Below are positions 54,301-58,194 of a stretch of DNA of 64,000 nucleotides, piece by piece. Origin of the DNA: Phoronis australis. Lineage: Eukaryota > Phoronida > Phoronidae. Location: contig NMRA01000481.1 of assembly GCA_002633005.1 (NCBI GenBank), positions 64,001-128,000 on the forward strand, written 5' to 3'. Below the pieces are notes generated by a model. That model saw only the letters and a program-made list of their open reading frames with translations, made no database searches and had not been told where the DNA came from. The first letter of the stretch is position 1, and every line of letters starts with the position of its first letter. Position numbers and translations under genes: made by a program.

Positions 54301-54888
54301 TTACACAATATGGCAGGCAAGTAAAATTTCTTTTCCAAATCTCTCAACACAAAATAAGAAAATTTTAGTCTATTGCTGGCTTGGTTAAAACAACATTAGG
54401 CAAAGTGTCCATTATGATATGGAAATAGTGGTTACAGACCGTGCTACACCAAGACTAGGCTGCAAGGTGCTTATTGTCTCTCAAGACATCAAAGGAATTT
54501 TTGTGACAGCAAGGTACACCCCAGTCAAGCAGCAAGTCAAGCCTATTCATAAAGATGTGCCCAAACAGCAAAATGACTGGCAAGAACAATTAGGTCGGCC
54601 GAAAGTCTGATTACAAAATGGTTTCGCCACCTTACGAACATTAGTGTTAATACCATTCATTCTCGGTCATGAGCGAGGGCTAAGACGGGGAATTCCGGGT
54701 CATTTTGCCTGAATGCTTTTGGTTTGTACTGTACTTACTCTTTGCTTTGTGTGGCTTCTTGGACGACGGCTGCCACCGGATTTCCGTCAGGTCGTTGTCG
54801 ATGGAGAAGAATCGTGGGTACTGGCGACTGTTGGAGCGCACCTTGATCAGTTCACAGCCACCCTTCATTAAGGTCAGACAGTCGTGGG
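6970..54888 (-). CDS. PLCL: PLCL/PRIP, phospholipase C-like protein (24 exons, N-terminus missing)
   Basis: Twenty-four exons on the - strand join to 2990 nt: a split first codon, 995 codons and TGA, with phase kept at all 23 junctions. Order of domains, numbered from the first full codon: PH 5-116, EF-hand region 134-220, X box 296-434, acidic linker about 435-467 (VTDEDEAAD), Y box 480-600, C2 617-740, and a helical C-terminal region 745-960 unique to PLCL. Ungapped features such as [22 protein letters not shown] and KPHRR identify PLCL1/PLCL2, not PLC-delta. In vertebrates these cytosolic proteins bind Ins(1,4,5)P3, PP1 and GABA-A receptor partners and are inactive as lipases. Here H306, N307, E336, D338, H351 and E385 (PLC-delta1 H311, N312, E341, D343, H356, E390) are all present, as are K431 and K433. 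The protein may therefore be active. The PP1-docking N-terminus is not in view. Confidence 0.95.
7126..8193 (-). other. PLCL: PLCL intron w/x
   Basis: 1,068 bp. Nothing recognisable inside. Its donor (GTCTTT) is weak. Confidence 0.8.
8194..8289 (-). CDS. PLCL: PLCL exon w (residues 913-944)
   Basis: Phase 0 at both ends. Encodes [20 protein letters not shown], a strongly PLCL-like helix, and ends in KQ. The donor CAG/GTCTTT matches consensus only at CAG and GT. It was chosen because it joins KQ to IHESV, as in the family. Confidence 0.88.
8290..8868 (-). other. PLCL: PLCL intron v/w
   Basis: 579 bp. Only a short direct repeat of TAGGTCCTAGCG near 8820-8843. Confidence 0.8.
8869..8961 (-). 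CDS. PLCL: PLCL exon v (residues 882-912)
   Basis: 31 codons between TTTTCTAG and donor GTAAGC, phase 0. Ends LKGKKLTK, aligning with the basic LK.RKL.K segment of PLCL. Confidence 0.9.
8962..10062 (-). other. PLCL: PLCL intron u/v
   Basis: 1,101 bp. Nothing recognised. The 103-codon frame at 9588-9899 has no family resemblance. Confidence 0.8.
10063..10116 (-). CDS. PLCL: PLCL exon u (residues 864-881)
   Basis: A 54-bp exon between TTTCATTTCAG and GTAACT, phase 0, encoding [18 protein letters not shown]. The AVYEK end is diagnostic of PLCL. Confidence 0.9.
10255..10545 (+). repeat. Interspersed repeat family I1, copy 2
   Basis: Reads CACAATTTTTCAGAATCTCA, TTTCAGACAAAAAATTGCC, ATTTGGTGCTAT and AAAATTTCACTAG in order. 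The same order is seen at 54970-55250 and, inverted, at 24300-24540. Confidence 0.55.
10892..11043 (+). mobile_element. tRNA-derived SINE
   Basis: The head (10892-10965) folds like a tRNA: GTCCCGA opposite TCGGG, D-arm GTTCAGTGGCTAGAGC, a perfect TCTGC/GCAGA anticodon stem, and B-box GGTTCGATTGC. The T-stem is mismatched. The tail carries GATGTGGTCAACAAGTGGCG, shared with the element at 6548-6760. Confidence 0.7.
11572..11640 (-). CDS. PLCL: PLCL exon t (residues 841-863)
   Basis: 69 bp, acceptor TCTATTTCAG, donor GTAAGT, phase 0. [18 protein letters not shown] aligns with the YP-x-(M/L)E block after the GLS helix of PLCL. Confidence 0.9.
11641..12584 (-). other. PLCL: PLCL intron s/t
   Basis: 944 bp, with a small hairpin element at 12410-12495. 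Confidence 0.8.
12410..12495. repeat. Small hairpin element H1
   Basis: Arms 12410-12438 and 12468-12495 are near-perfect inverted repeats (TTACAGGGGTCC...GGACCCCTGTAA), with inner word TTTTGAGAACCAG and a loop of 29 bases. The inner word recurs in the hairpin at 62195-62300. Confidence 0.75.
12585..12770 (-). CDS. PLCL: PLCL exon s (residues 779-840)
   Basis: 62 codons, phase 0. Contains [26 protein letters not shown] and EEDVVLNL, matching the LREN-x-(Q/H) and ELCGL...LKQC core of the PLCL-specific C-terminal region, which ordinary PLCs lack. Confidence 0.93.
12771..13934 (-). other. PLCL: PLCL intron r/s
   Basis: 1,164 bp, with the minisatellite at 13034-13342. Confidence 0.85.
13034..13342. 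repeat. 12-bp minisatellite with 48-bp higher-order unit
   Basis: About 25.7 monomers of the TATAGGACACCG type. Four variant monomers (TATAGGACACCG, TATGGGTTATTG, TATAGGACACAG, CATAGAACATCG) repeat as a 48-bp block. The 12-bp unit is a multiple of three and stop-free, so it gives long open frames on both strands that are not genes. Confidence 0.95.
13935..14036 (-). CDS. PLCL: PLCL exon r (residues 745-778)
   Basis: 34 codons too short to stand out alone; acceptor CCTTGTTTCGTGTAG, donor GTGAGT. Starts [14 protein letters not shown] and ends STDEIFK, the basic segment and DE(V/I)FK that follow the C2 domain in PLCL. Phase 0 at both sides. Confidence 0.9.
14037..15104 (-). other. PLCL: PLCL intron q/r
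   Basis: 1,068 bp. Contains a G-homopolymer near 14703; otherwise nothing recognised. Confidence 0.8.
15105..15202 (-). CDS. PLCL: PLCL exon q (residues 713-744), end of C2
   Basis: Encodes [14 protein letters not shown] and [14 protein letters not shown]. The last block is the strongest single PLCL signature in the window. Donor GTAGGT. Confidence 0.95.
15203..15882 (-). other. PLCL: PLCL intron p/q
   Basis: 680 bp, nothing recognised. Confidence 0.8.
15883..16029 (-). CDS. PLCL: PLCL exon p (residues 664-711), C2 middle
   Basis: 147 bp; reads [34 protein letters not shown] and QYTIPLDC. The acidic DDD loop is shorter than the calcium-binding loop of PLC-delta1. Confidence 0.95.
16030..16859 (-). 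other. PLCL: PLCL intron o/p
   Basis: 830 bp, A/T-homopolymer-rich, no element recognised. Confidence 0.8.
16860..16998 (-). CDS. PLCL: PLCL exon o (residues 617-662), start of C2
   Basis: Begins [11 protein letters not shown] directly after ILHVK of the previous exon. Continues [17 protein letters not shown] and ends SNN. The acceptor GTCGTATTGCAG was chosen over a longer upstream open frame because the join reproduces the family sequence. Confidence 0.95.
16999..17806 (-). other. PLCL: PLCL intron n/o
   Basis: 808 bp, nothing recognised. Confidence 0.8.
17807..17985 (-). CDS. PLCL: PLCL exon n (residues 558-616), end of Y box
   Basis: Encodes [30 protein letters not shown], the [11 protein letters not shown] linker and ILHVK. 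QNG-x-CGYVL is the classic Y-box end. Confidence 0.95.
17986..18416 (-). other. PLCL: PLCL intron m/n
   Basis: 431 bp, nothing recognised. Confidence 0.8.
18417..18596 (-). CDS. PLCL: PLCL exon m (residues 498-556), Y box
   Basis: Contains [10 protein letters not shown] and [16 protein letters not shown], then [12 protein letters not shown]. By alignment, S504 and R531 correspond to PLC-delta1 S522 and R549. F533 replaces the ring-stacking Y551. Confidence 0.95.
18597..20158 (-). other. PLCL: PLCL intron l/m
   Basis: 1,562 bp, with an inverted-repeat element at 19005-19512. Confidence 0.8.
19005..19512. mobile_element. Terminal-inverted-repeat element (MITE-like)
   Basis: Ends read AGACCCTTTCATA at the left and, inverted, AGGGCCTTTCATA at the right. 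The interior repeats GCGTTCATACTG and GTTAACTG words in both orientations. No open frame of note. Confidence 0.5.
20159..20354 (-). CDS. PLCL: PLCL exon l (residues 432-496), X-Y linker
   Basis: Starts GKKL, so K431 and K433 of the substrate pocket straddle the k/l junction. Then [19 protein letters not shown], the short acidic linker that in PLCs restrains the active site, and [15 protein letters not shown] opening the Y box. Confidence 0.93.
20355..21238 (-). other. PLCL: PLCL intron k/l
   Basis: 884 bp, no element recognised. Confidence 0.8.
21239..21401 (-). CDS. PLCL: PLCL exon k (residues 378-431), X box
   Basis: [19 protein letters not shown] carries E385 (PLC-delta1 E390). It ends [13 protein letters not shown]. 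Confidence 0.96.
21402..22444 (-). other. PLCL: PLCL intron j/k
   Basis: 1,043 bp, with an I1 repeat at about 21740-21885. Confidence 0.8.
21740..21885 (-). repeat. Interspersed repeat family I1, copy 3
   Basis: Inverted relative to 10255-10545; contains GAAATTGGTGAGATTTTACT and TTTTGTAATTTAATC. Confidence 0.4.
22445..22565 (-). CDS. PLCL: PLCL exon j (residues 338-376), X box
   Basis: [20 protein letters not shown] carries D338 (PLC-delta1 D343) and H351 (PLC-delta1 H356). The latter is the histidine that vertebrate PLCL proteins have lost. Donor GTAAGT. Confidence 0.96.
22566..23068 (-). other. PLCL: PLCL intron i/j
   Basis: 503 bp, nothing recognised. Confidence 0.8.
23069..23154 (-). 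CDS. PLCL: PLCL exon i (residues 309-336), X box
   Basis: [20 protein letters not shown] then KKGCRCIE, with E336 (PLC-delta1 E341) as the last full codon. Confidence 0.96.
23155..24626 (-). other. PLCL: PLCL intron h/i
   Basis: 1,472 bp, with an inverted I1 repeat at 24300-24540. Confidence 0.8.
24300..24540 (-). repeat. Interspersed repeat family I1, copy 4
   Basis: Read on the - strand it follows 10255-10545: AAAATTTTGCCAATTTCA, GGTGGTAGCTGTCATACAG, ATTCGGTGCTATG and GAAATTTCACTTG. Confidence 0.55.
24627..24744 (-). CDS. PLCL: PLCL exon h (residues 270-307), X box start
   Basis: [15 protein letters not shown] then [16 protein letters not shown]306 and N307 (PLC-delta1 H311, N312) are the last two full codons. 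The following T completes HNTY. Confidence 0.96.
24745..25427 (-). other. PLCL: PLCL intron g/h
   Basis: 683 bp, nothing recognised. Confidence 0.8.
25428..25521 (-). CDS. PLCL: PLCL exon g (residues 238-268)
   Basis: [20 protein letters not shown] then [10 protein letters not shown]: the IIxKYEPSxEG segment linking EF-hands to the X box. Confidence 0.94.
25522..26393 (-). other. PLCL: PLCL intron f/g
   Basis: 872 bp, no clear element. Confidence 0.8.
26394..26460 (-). CDS. PLCL: PLCL exon f (residues 216-237)
   Basis: 67 bp encoding [20 protein letters not shown] then QG. FLEAEQG is invariant in PLCL. Donor GTAAGG. Confidence 0.93.
26830..26928. repeat. AT-rich tandem tract
   Basis: Repeats of the ATTAATAACAAT type (12 bp) preceded by ATTATAATTA copies. 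Confidence 0.8.
28526..28727. repeat. 53-bp tandem repeat, about 3.8 copies
   Basis: Unit contains CTCTCAAGTGA, AGGGCTGAGAATATATCATT and TCTCATAAGCTG. Copies differ by a few bases. It ends 56 bp downstream of the exon e donor. Confidence 0.92.
28784..28896 (-). CDS. PLCL: PLCL exon e (residues 178-214)
   Basis: [20 protein letters not shown] then [10 protein letters not shown]. The EF-like loop is not canonical, as in other PLCLs. Donor GTCAGT was chosen over GTAATG because CG+C gives the correct register with exon f. Confidence 0.93.
29268..29467. repeat. Degenerate 21-22-bp minisatellite
   Basis: About nine units of the GAGTGTCCACACTTAGTGAC type with substitutions and one longer interruption. 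Confidence 0.85.
30281..30368 (-). mobile_element. tRNA-derived SINE head
   Basis: The - strand carries a perfect T-arm GTGGGTTCGAGTCCCAC and an A-box-like TGGCCTTGTGGG. The acceptor stem does not pair, and GGAGAC/GTCTCC flank it, so it is a SINE head and not a working tRNA gene. Confidence 0.6.
30905..31010 (+). repeat. Dispersed repeat family D2, copy 1
   Basis: ATAAGTATTCAGAGAAAAC, CCCAGAATTCCC and GAATTC words in the same order as at 61590-61690. Confidence 0.45.
32004..32133 (-). CDS. PLCL: PLCL exon d (residues 135-177), EF-hand 1
   Basis: [20 protein letters not shown], then [14 protein letters not shown] and KLK. The loop [12 protein letters not shown] has D1, D3, G6 and E12 but Cys at position 5, so calcium binding is doubtful. 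Confidence 0.94.
32134..32954 (-). other. PLCL: PLCL intron c/d
   Basis: 821 bp, mostly filled by dispersed repeat D1 (32500-32820). Confidence 0.8.
32500..32820 (+). repeat. Dispersed repeat family D1, copy 1
   Basis: Shares GTACAAATCCCCAGA, GGAGTTTGGT, GGGGTTCAGA-like and AGAATTTAGAGG blocks in order with 45010-45415. Confidence 0.6.
32955..32994 (-). CDS. PLCL: PLCL micro-exon c (residues 122-133)
   Basis: A 40-bp exon between GAACTTTGCAG and GTAGGG. It is required because exons b and d cannot be joined directly (a stop would arise). It supplies the exact phase (2+36+2 nt) and encodes [12 protein letters not shown], the linker between the PH domain and EF-hand 1, at the length found in PLCL. 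Confidence 0.85.
33115..33483. mobile_element. Fold-back repeat family FB2, copy 2
   Basis: Contains ATAGTGTCTATTATTTTG, CCTCGAGTA, and the end block GAGTAAAAATATTTTACCC. Inverted arms around 33300. Confidence 0.5.
35460..35790 (+). repeat. MITE-like family M1, copy 2
   Basis: Contains AATAAAACAATAGTCA, TTTCACTGACC, CAAGCCGCCATTTTACCCG, CACGTTGCCGGGTAAAAC and GGGGGCGGAGC. Matches 3740-3950 in its right half and 43110-43560 in its left half. Confidence 0.65.
40251..40463 (-). CDS. PLCL: PLCL exon b (residues 51-120), PH domain second half
   Basis: [15 protein letters not shown], then [20 protein letters not shown] and [20 protein letters not shown]-(D/E)-SLDLVA is PLCL-specific. Acceptor TTTCAG was chosen over a second in-frame TCTCAG 6 bp inside because it keeps the family length. 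Confidence 0.95.
40970..41180. repeat. Interspersed repeat family I1, copy 5
   Basis: AAAATTGCCATTTTTTTAAT, CCACATTGTTGCAAATG and GCGAAATTTCACCC in order. Confidence 0.4.
42318..42355. repeat. (TA)n microsatellite
   Basis: 38 bp of alternating A and T. Confidence 0.97.
43110..43560 (+). repeat. MITE-like family M1, copy 3, interrupted
   Basis: 43120-43180 and 43449-43560 match consecutive parts of 35460-35600 (AATAAAACAAT, GGATCATAAACCC, then TTACTTATACAG and CTGCTTTCACTGACC), with the palindrome 43181-43448 between them. Confidence 0.55.
43181..43448. mobile_element. Perfect 124-bp-arm palindrome
   Basis: 43181-43304 and 43325-43448 are exact reverse complements (124 of 124 by eye) around a 20-bp loop. 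Arm ends are ATAAATCGG/CCGATTTAT. There is no gene content. It sits inside an M1 repeat, so it looks like a recent insertion or inverted duplication. Confidence 0.85.
43572..43740 (+). repeat. Tandem GGGTAATCGCCCATCCCC repeat
   Basis: About 2.5 units of roughly 60 bp containing TAATCGCCCATCC. One further unit in the same orientation lies at about 44915-44960, suggesting both ends of one element of about 1.4 kb. Confidence 0.6.
44200..44447 (+). repeat. Tandem repeat of about 95 bp, 2.6 copies
   Basis: Each unit has GGGTTGACCC or GGGTCAACCC, TTGAATTGACCAATNAATC, CCTCT and a GTAAT/GCACGCAT block. Confidence 0.75.
45010..45415 (+). repeat. Dispersed repeat family D1, copy 2
   Basis: Co-linear with 32500-32820; contains ACAGTACAAATCCCCAGA, GGAGTTTGGTTATG and AGAATTTAGAGG. 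Confidence 0.6.
46490..50020 (+). repeat. Degenerate ATGGCCACTAGAGG satellite array, split by a TIR element
   Basis: Units carry (A)AAATGGCCACTAG-type words near 46984, 49418, 49578, 49707 and 49863 (spacing about 130-160 bp). They alternate with GTGTCAAGTTTCATTGAAAT and (C)TCTAGATATTA blocks. The array stops at 47017 and resumes at 49135. Confidence 0.6.
47018..49134. mobile_element. 2.1-kb element with terminal inverted repeats
   Basis: Left end TATGAGGGG(T)GG; right end, inverted, TATGAGGGGCG. Inverted subterminal stretches (47040-47230, 48890-49115) consist of degenerate CCTGTTTTGTGAATTCAATT-type repeats. Interior frames of up to 110 codons match no transposase I know. Non-autonomous DNA transposon is the best reading. 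Confidence 0.6.
50583..50985. mobile_element. Fold-back repeat family FB2, copy 3
   Basis: The clearest copy: GGGCCCGGTCTCCAATCTTT at the left and, inverted, GGGCCCAGTCTCTAATCTTT at the right. Arms of about 130 bp are diverged but co-linear. Confidence 0.75.
51384..51511. repeat. GC-rich hairpin element
   Basis: CATGGGCAGCGCACC at the left and, inverted, CATGGGCGACGCAGC at the right. The interior holds GGGGGCTATAGCCCCC. Confidence 0.6.
51960..52640. repeat. Degenerate satellite stretch
   Basis: TGCCAATTTTCATAATGATC and AAAATGTCATTAGGGGGCAC words alternate at roughly 120-130 bp, resembling 61075-61450. Confidence 0.45.
53683..53683. other. Ambiguous base in a G tract
   Basis: A single N after GGGGGGGAGGGG, pointing to unresolved sequence in a G homopolymer. 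Confidence 0.95.
54739..54888 (-). CDS. PLCL: PLCL exon a (residues 1-49), PH domain first half
   Basis: [20 protein letters not shown] then [20 protein letters not shown]. The KVR and PRFF basic positions are those that bind Ins(1,4,5)P3 in the PLC-delta1 PH domain. Acceptor ATTTTTTCAG. The exon starts in the middle of a codon, so an upstream coding exon must exist. The internal Met of LMKGG is not a start, since PH sequence precedes it. Confidence 0.93.
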
Positions 54889-54969
54889 CTGAAAAAATAT
54901 GGAGTGGAATCTTCAGTGTAATATCGTTAACGCAGTGCTGAAGAAAATCCGACTGTGATGGCGAATTCA

Positions 54970-55250
54970 CCCATTGCAAAACTTACAGCTGCTCACTAAT
55001 GAAGTCTCACTCATTTATTGCAAAATCTCACCAATTTCGGACAAAAAATTGCCAAAATTACCATTTTATCAGTTGTTAATGGCTTCCAAAACTTTTGTAA
55101 ATGACCACAATTTTCAAAATGTTGATATCTGTGGTACACAGCTAGACCACGGGAAAGTGTTAATTTGGTGCTACGCATTGTTAAGGAAAAATAAGAAAAT
55201 AAAAGTCACTTGTTCGCCATATTGCGTACCTTTAGACGAAGCTTTACTGT
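54970..55250 (+). repeat. Interspersed repeat family I1, copy 6
   Basis: AATCTCACCAATTTCGGACA, AAAAAATTGCC, CCACAATTTTCAAAATG and TTTGGTGCTA in the order of 10255-10545. Confidence 0.55.
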
Positions 55251-58031
55251 AACATGTACAGAGGTGGCACAGAAAATGCGAAGAACAGAGAACATAACAG
55301 CTTTATGGGGCAGGGAGACTAGCAAAAGGTGGAATTTTTATAGTATCTAGTTTCTCGACATTAGAATAATCTCTTTAGTACACTGCACAGCTATCGGTTT
55401 CATCATCCAATATGAAGATCGGACTGCCAATGCGAGGGACAAACCCAAAAATGGGATGTGGAGACCTCTTCAAACGGAAAGAATCAATCTTCAAATGGGA
55501 ACGACAGACCCAAAATGGGAAGAACCAGCTTATGATGGGAAGGACAGAAGAGTACAAATGTCAAACACTATTGTTAGATATTTTAGCATGCGATTATGTA
55601 GTGCAGCACTGGCCTTTATCCAGGATTTCGAAAATAGGGTGTCTAAAATGGGGTTCCCAATATTCCAGGGCGTCCATAATTCCGACGCGTAACCCCCTAC
55701 CCTCAGCAATCCCCCCAAACATAGATTTTTTTACAAAAAAATGCATAGACCAAGGTTTTTACATCTAAGTGTTACAAAACAGCCTTCTGTAGTGAGCATT
55801 TTTAATAAAATATTGGTGTAGACCAAGACTTTTACAATGCTATCAACCAAGTGTGAGCATATATATTGTATATTTCTTCCTGCTTTGAAAGAAAGAGCCC
55901 CCACTGAACCTTCAGAGGCTTCCTAGTAATCATTACAATGTGTGTGTCCAAACTTGAAAGGTTCCTATCCACAGTGGGGTCCAAATGATACATTGGGCGT
56001 CCTTGCCAGAGGTTCATATTAGTGCTAGGGCGTAAATTTGGACGCCCAGGACATACGCTGCATTAAGGCCTGCACTCCGTGCAGTGCAGCAAACATCAGC
56101 TTGCAAAGTGGCCATTGTTTTTAGGAGAATTTAATTTTTACATGAAATTCAATTCTCTAGTTTTATAATGCAGGCACAATGAACATGCGTTCGACACACA
56201 CGATACAACAATTAGGTGCGATGGCTTTTATTAAGTCAATGCAAACTAATAGGACAAATAGTATGATCACTGAGCAAAATTCATTAATTGGGTCATCTTA
56301 AATGGAAAACTGAAGCCTTTTCCCTCTAATTCCTCAGGTCCTTCTCATTTTTGGGATTCGTCCTTCCCATCGACAGTCTAGAGTAAACATCCCACTGCAT
56401 GATAAAGCCTGATTTTGAGCAAAAATACACAAAAAAGTCTTACAAAAACATGAAAATGGCAGCTTTTGGCGATTACATCCGTTCAAATTTGAAAAAAAAC
56501 GCAGTCAAAGACAGAACTTATCGACATCTGTATATTATCCAGGATATGGAAATCCCCCCCCCCCCGAAAAATAGCTGGCCCATGCCTGCTCCAGGCATGT
56601 ATATACAGATAAACAAAATTCACCAGTGTAATAAACTGAAATACACATGTGGTGACATTAGCCCACATAAACCTGCAAGGTCAAGGTTTTATTATGATGG
56701 GCTTATGTTTCATGTCCAGTTACTGATTGTGTACATTGAAACACCTGTGAAATATGTAACCCAGTCAAGGCATAGTACAGTCTGGTACACACATAACTTC
56801 AACAAGTACAATCGTAAAAACAGATTGGCACACTCTACTGAGAGTCCACAGGTATAGTAGAGCAGTGTAAAAACAGGCCAAAAAGACATGATGGGTGCAA
56901 TGTTGTTTATTGTGTTCCACAAGATGTGCACTGCAAGTCCTTGAGATAAATGTTAGGAAAAGTGCCAGACCTGTGTTCTTTGTTACTATATCATATTCAG
57001 GACAGTCACTGCATGTGTAACACTCGATGTAAACTGCAACCATGCAAAATGTGGACTGAATGACTGTTTTTAACTTAAAACACTTAAGTGCCGCACACAC
57101 ACGCTAGAACAACTTACTCCTGGAACGTGTTGTGGCTAGGTTTGAGGACTGTGTGAACGCTATTGAAACTAGCACGATTTACTCCACTTGTGACAACTTA
57201 TCTCACCTTATCAAGGTAGGGTAACTGTTTTCAGGATACCTTGCGCCGCTTCTAATCACTATATGACCGCAAACATGGAGCAAGGCACAGTTGCAGCCAA
57301 ATACTGACAGGTCTTCTTTGGGGCCCAGTATTTGCATTAGCTGTTTATTGTCATGCACAAAGCGACAACTTCCGCCTAACCTCCGTTACCCGATATGTGT
57401 ATGTGTGGACGCTCCACTCAAAAGTGGGGTAAGTTGACTAGAGCAACTTGCTCCAGGGTAGGCTGCGGTGAGGACAGCACTTTAAGGACATAACTTCAAT
57501 CATACTCTAGGAATGTGCCCATTTGTCATGTTCTGCGTTGTTCAGCAGAGCCAGTGATACGTGCAAGTACGAACACACAACCAGTTGGGATTTTTTTCAC
57601 CAAAGCCATCAATTGCATATAAATACGAATAAAACCCAGCACGCCTCAACTAAGATTTAGTTCTAATGGCTAAACTAATCCCAGAATGATCCTGCTCTTC
57701 AGTAGCTTTGAACGTGGGGGCTGAGAAACTGCTTTGCTGCCATAGCGATCATAGAACACCAGAAAAGATTGGGTTATGTCTATTTTTAACATTGTCTTGC
57801 GGAAAGCTGATGAACAATTAGTGTTCACGCCAACATTAAACCATAATGATGATACCTTGCTAGATTTACGTTCAATAAAAAATGAAATCACAAGTGATCT
57901 GAGAAGCGCATAAAACGAGACCTTCAAATGAGTTACAGTATTATTGTTAGCCAATCATAGTGGTGGATCAAGCATTGAAACCAGTAATGAGGGTGGTTAA
58001 TCCCATGTTTTCAAGCACAGGAAATTTATAA

Positions 58032-58194
58032 NNNNNNNNNNNNNNNNNNNNNNNNNNNNNNNNNNNNNNNNNNNNNNNNNNNNNNNNNNNNNNNNNNNNN
58101 NNNNNNNNNNNNNNNNNNNNNNNNNNNNNNNNNNNNNNNNNNNNNNNNNNNNNNNNNNNNNNNNNNNNNNNNNNNNNNNNNNNNNNNNNNNNNN
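58032..58194. other. Assembly gap
   Basis: 163 N. Confidence 1.

Larger units (their letters stand above)
40464..54738 (-). other. PLCL: PLCL intron a/b (14.3 kb)
   Basis: The largest intron. Holds I1 (40970-41180), a (TA)n tract, M1 copy 3 split by a perfect palindrome, tandem arrays at 43572-43740 and 44200-44447, D1 copy 2, the satellite with its nested TIR element (46490-50020), FB2 copy 3, a GC-rich hairpin (51384-51511) and another satellite stretch (51960-52640). No exon recognised. Confidence 0.75.

Noticed and set aside
56399-56857. 152-codon + frame, the longest open frame in the window
   Set aside because: No family resemblance, low-complexity Lys/Asn and a C-homopolymer-derived PPPP stretch, and no splice context.
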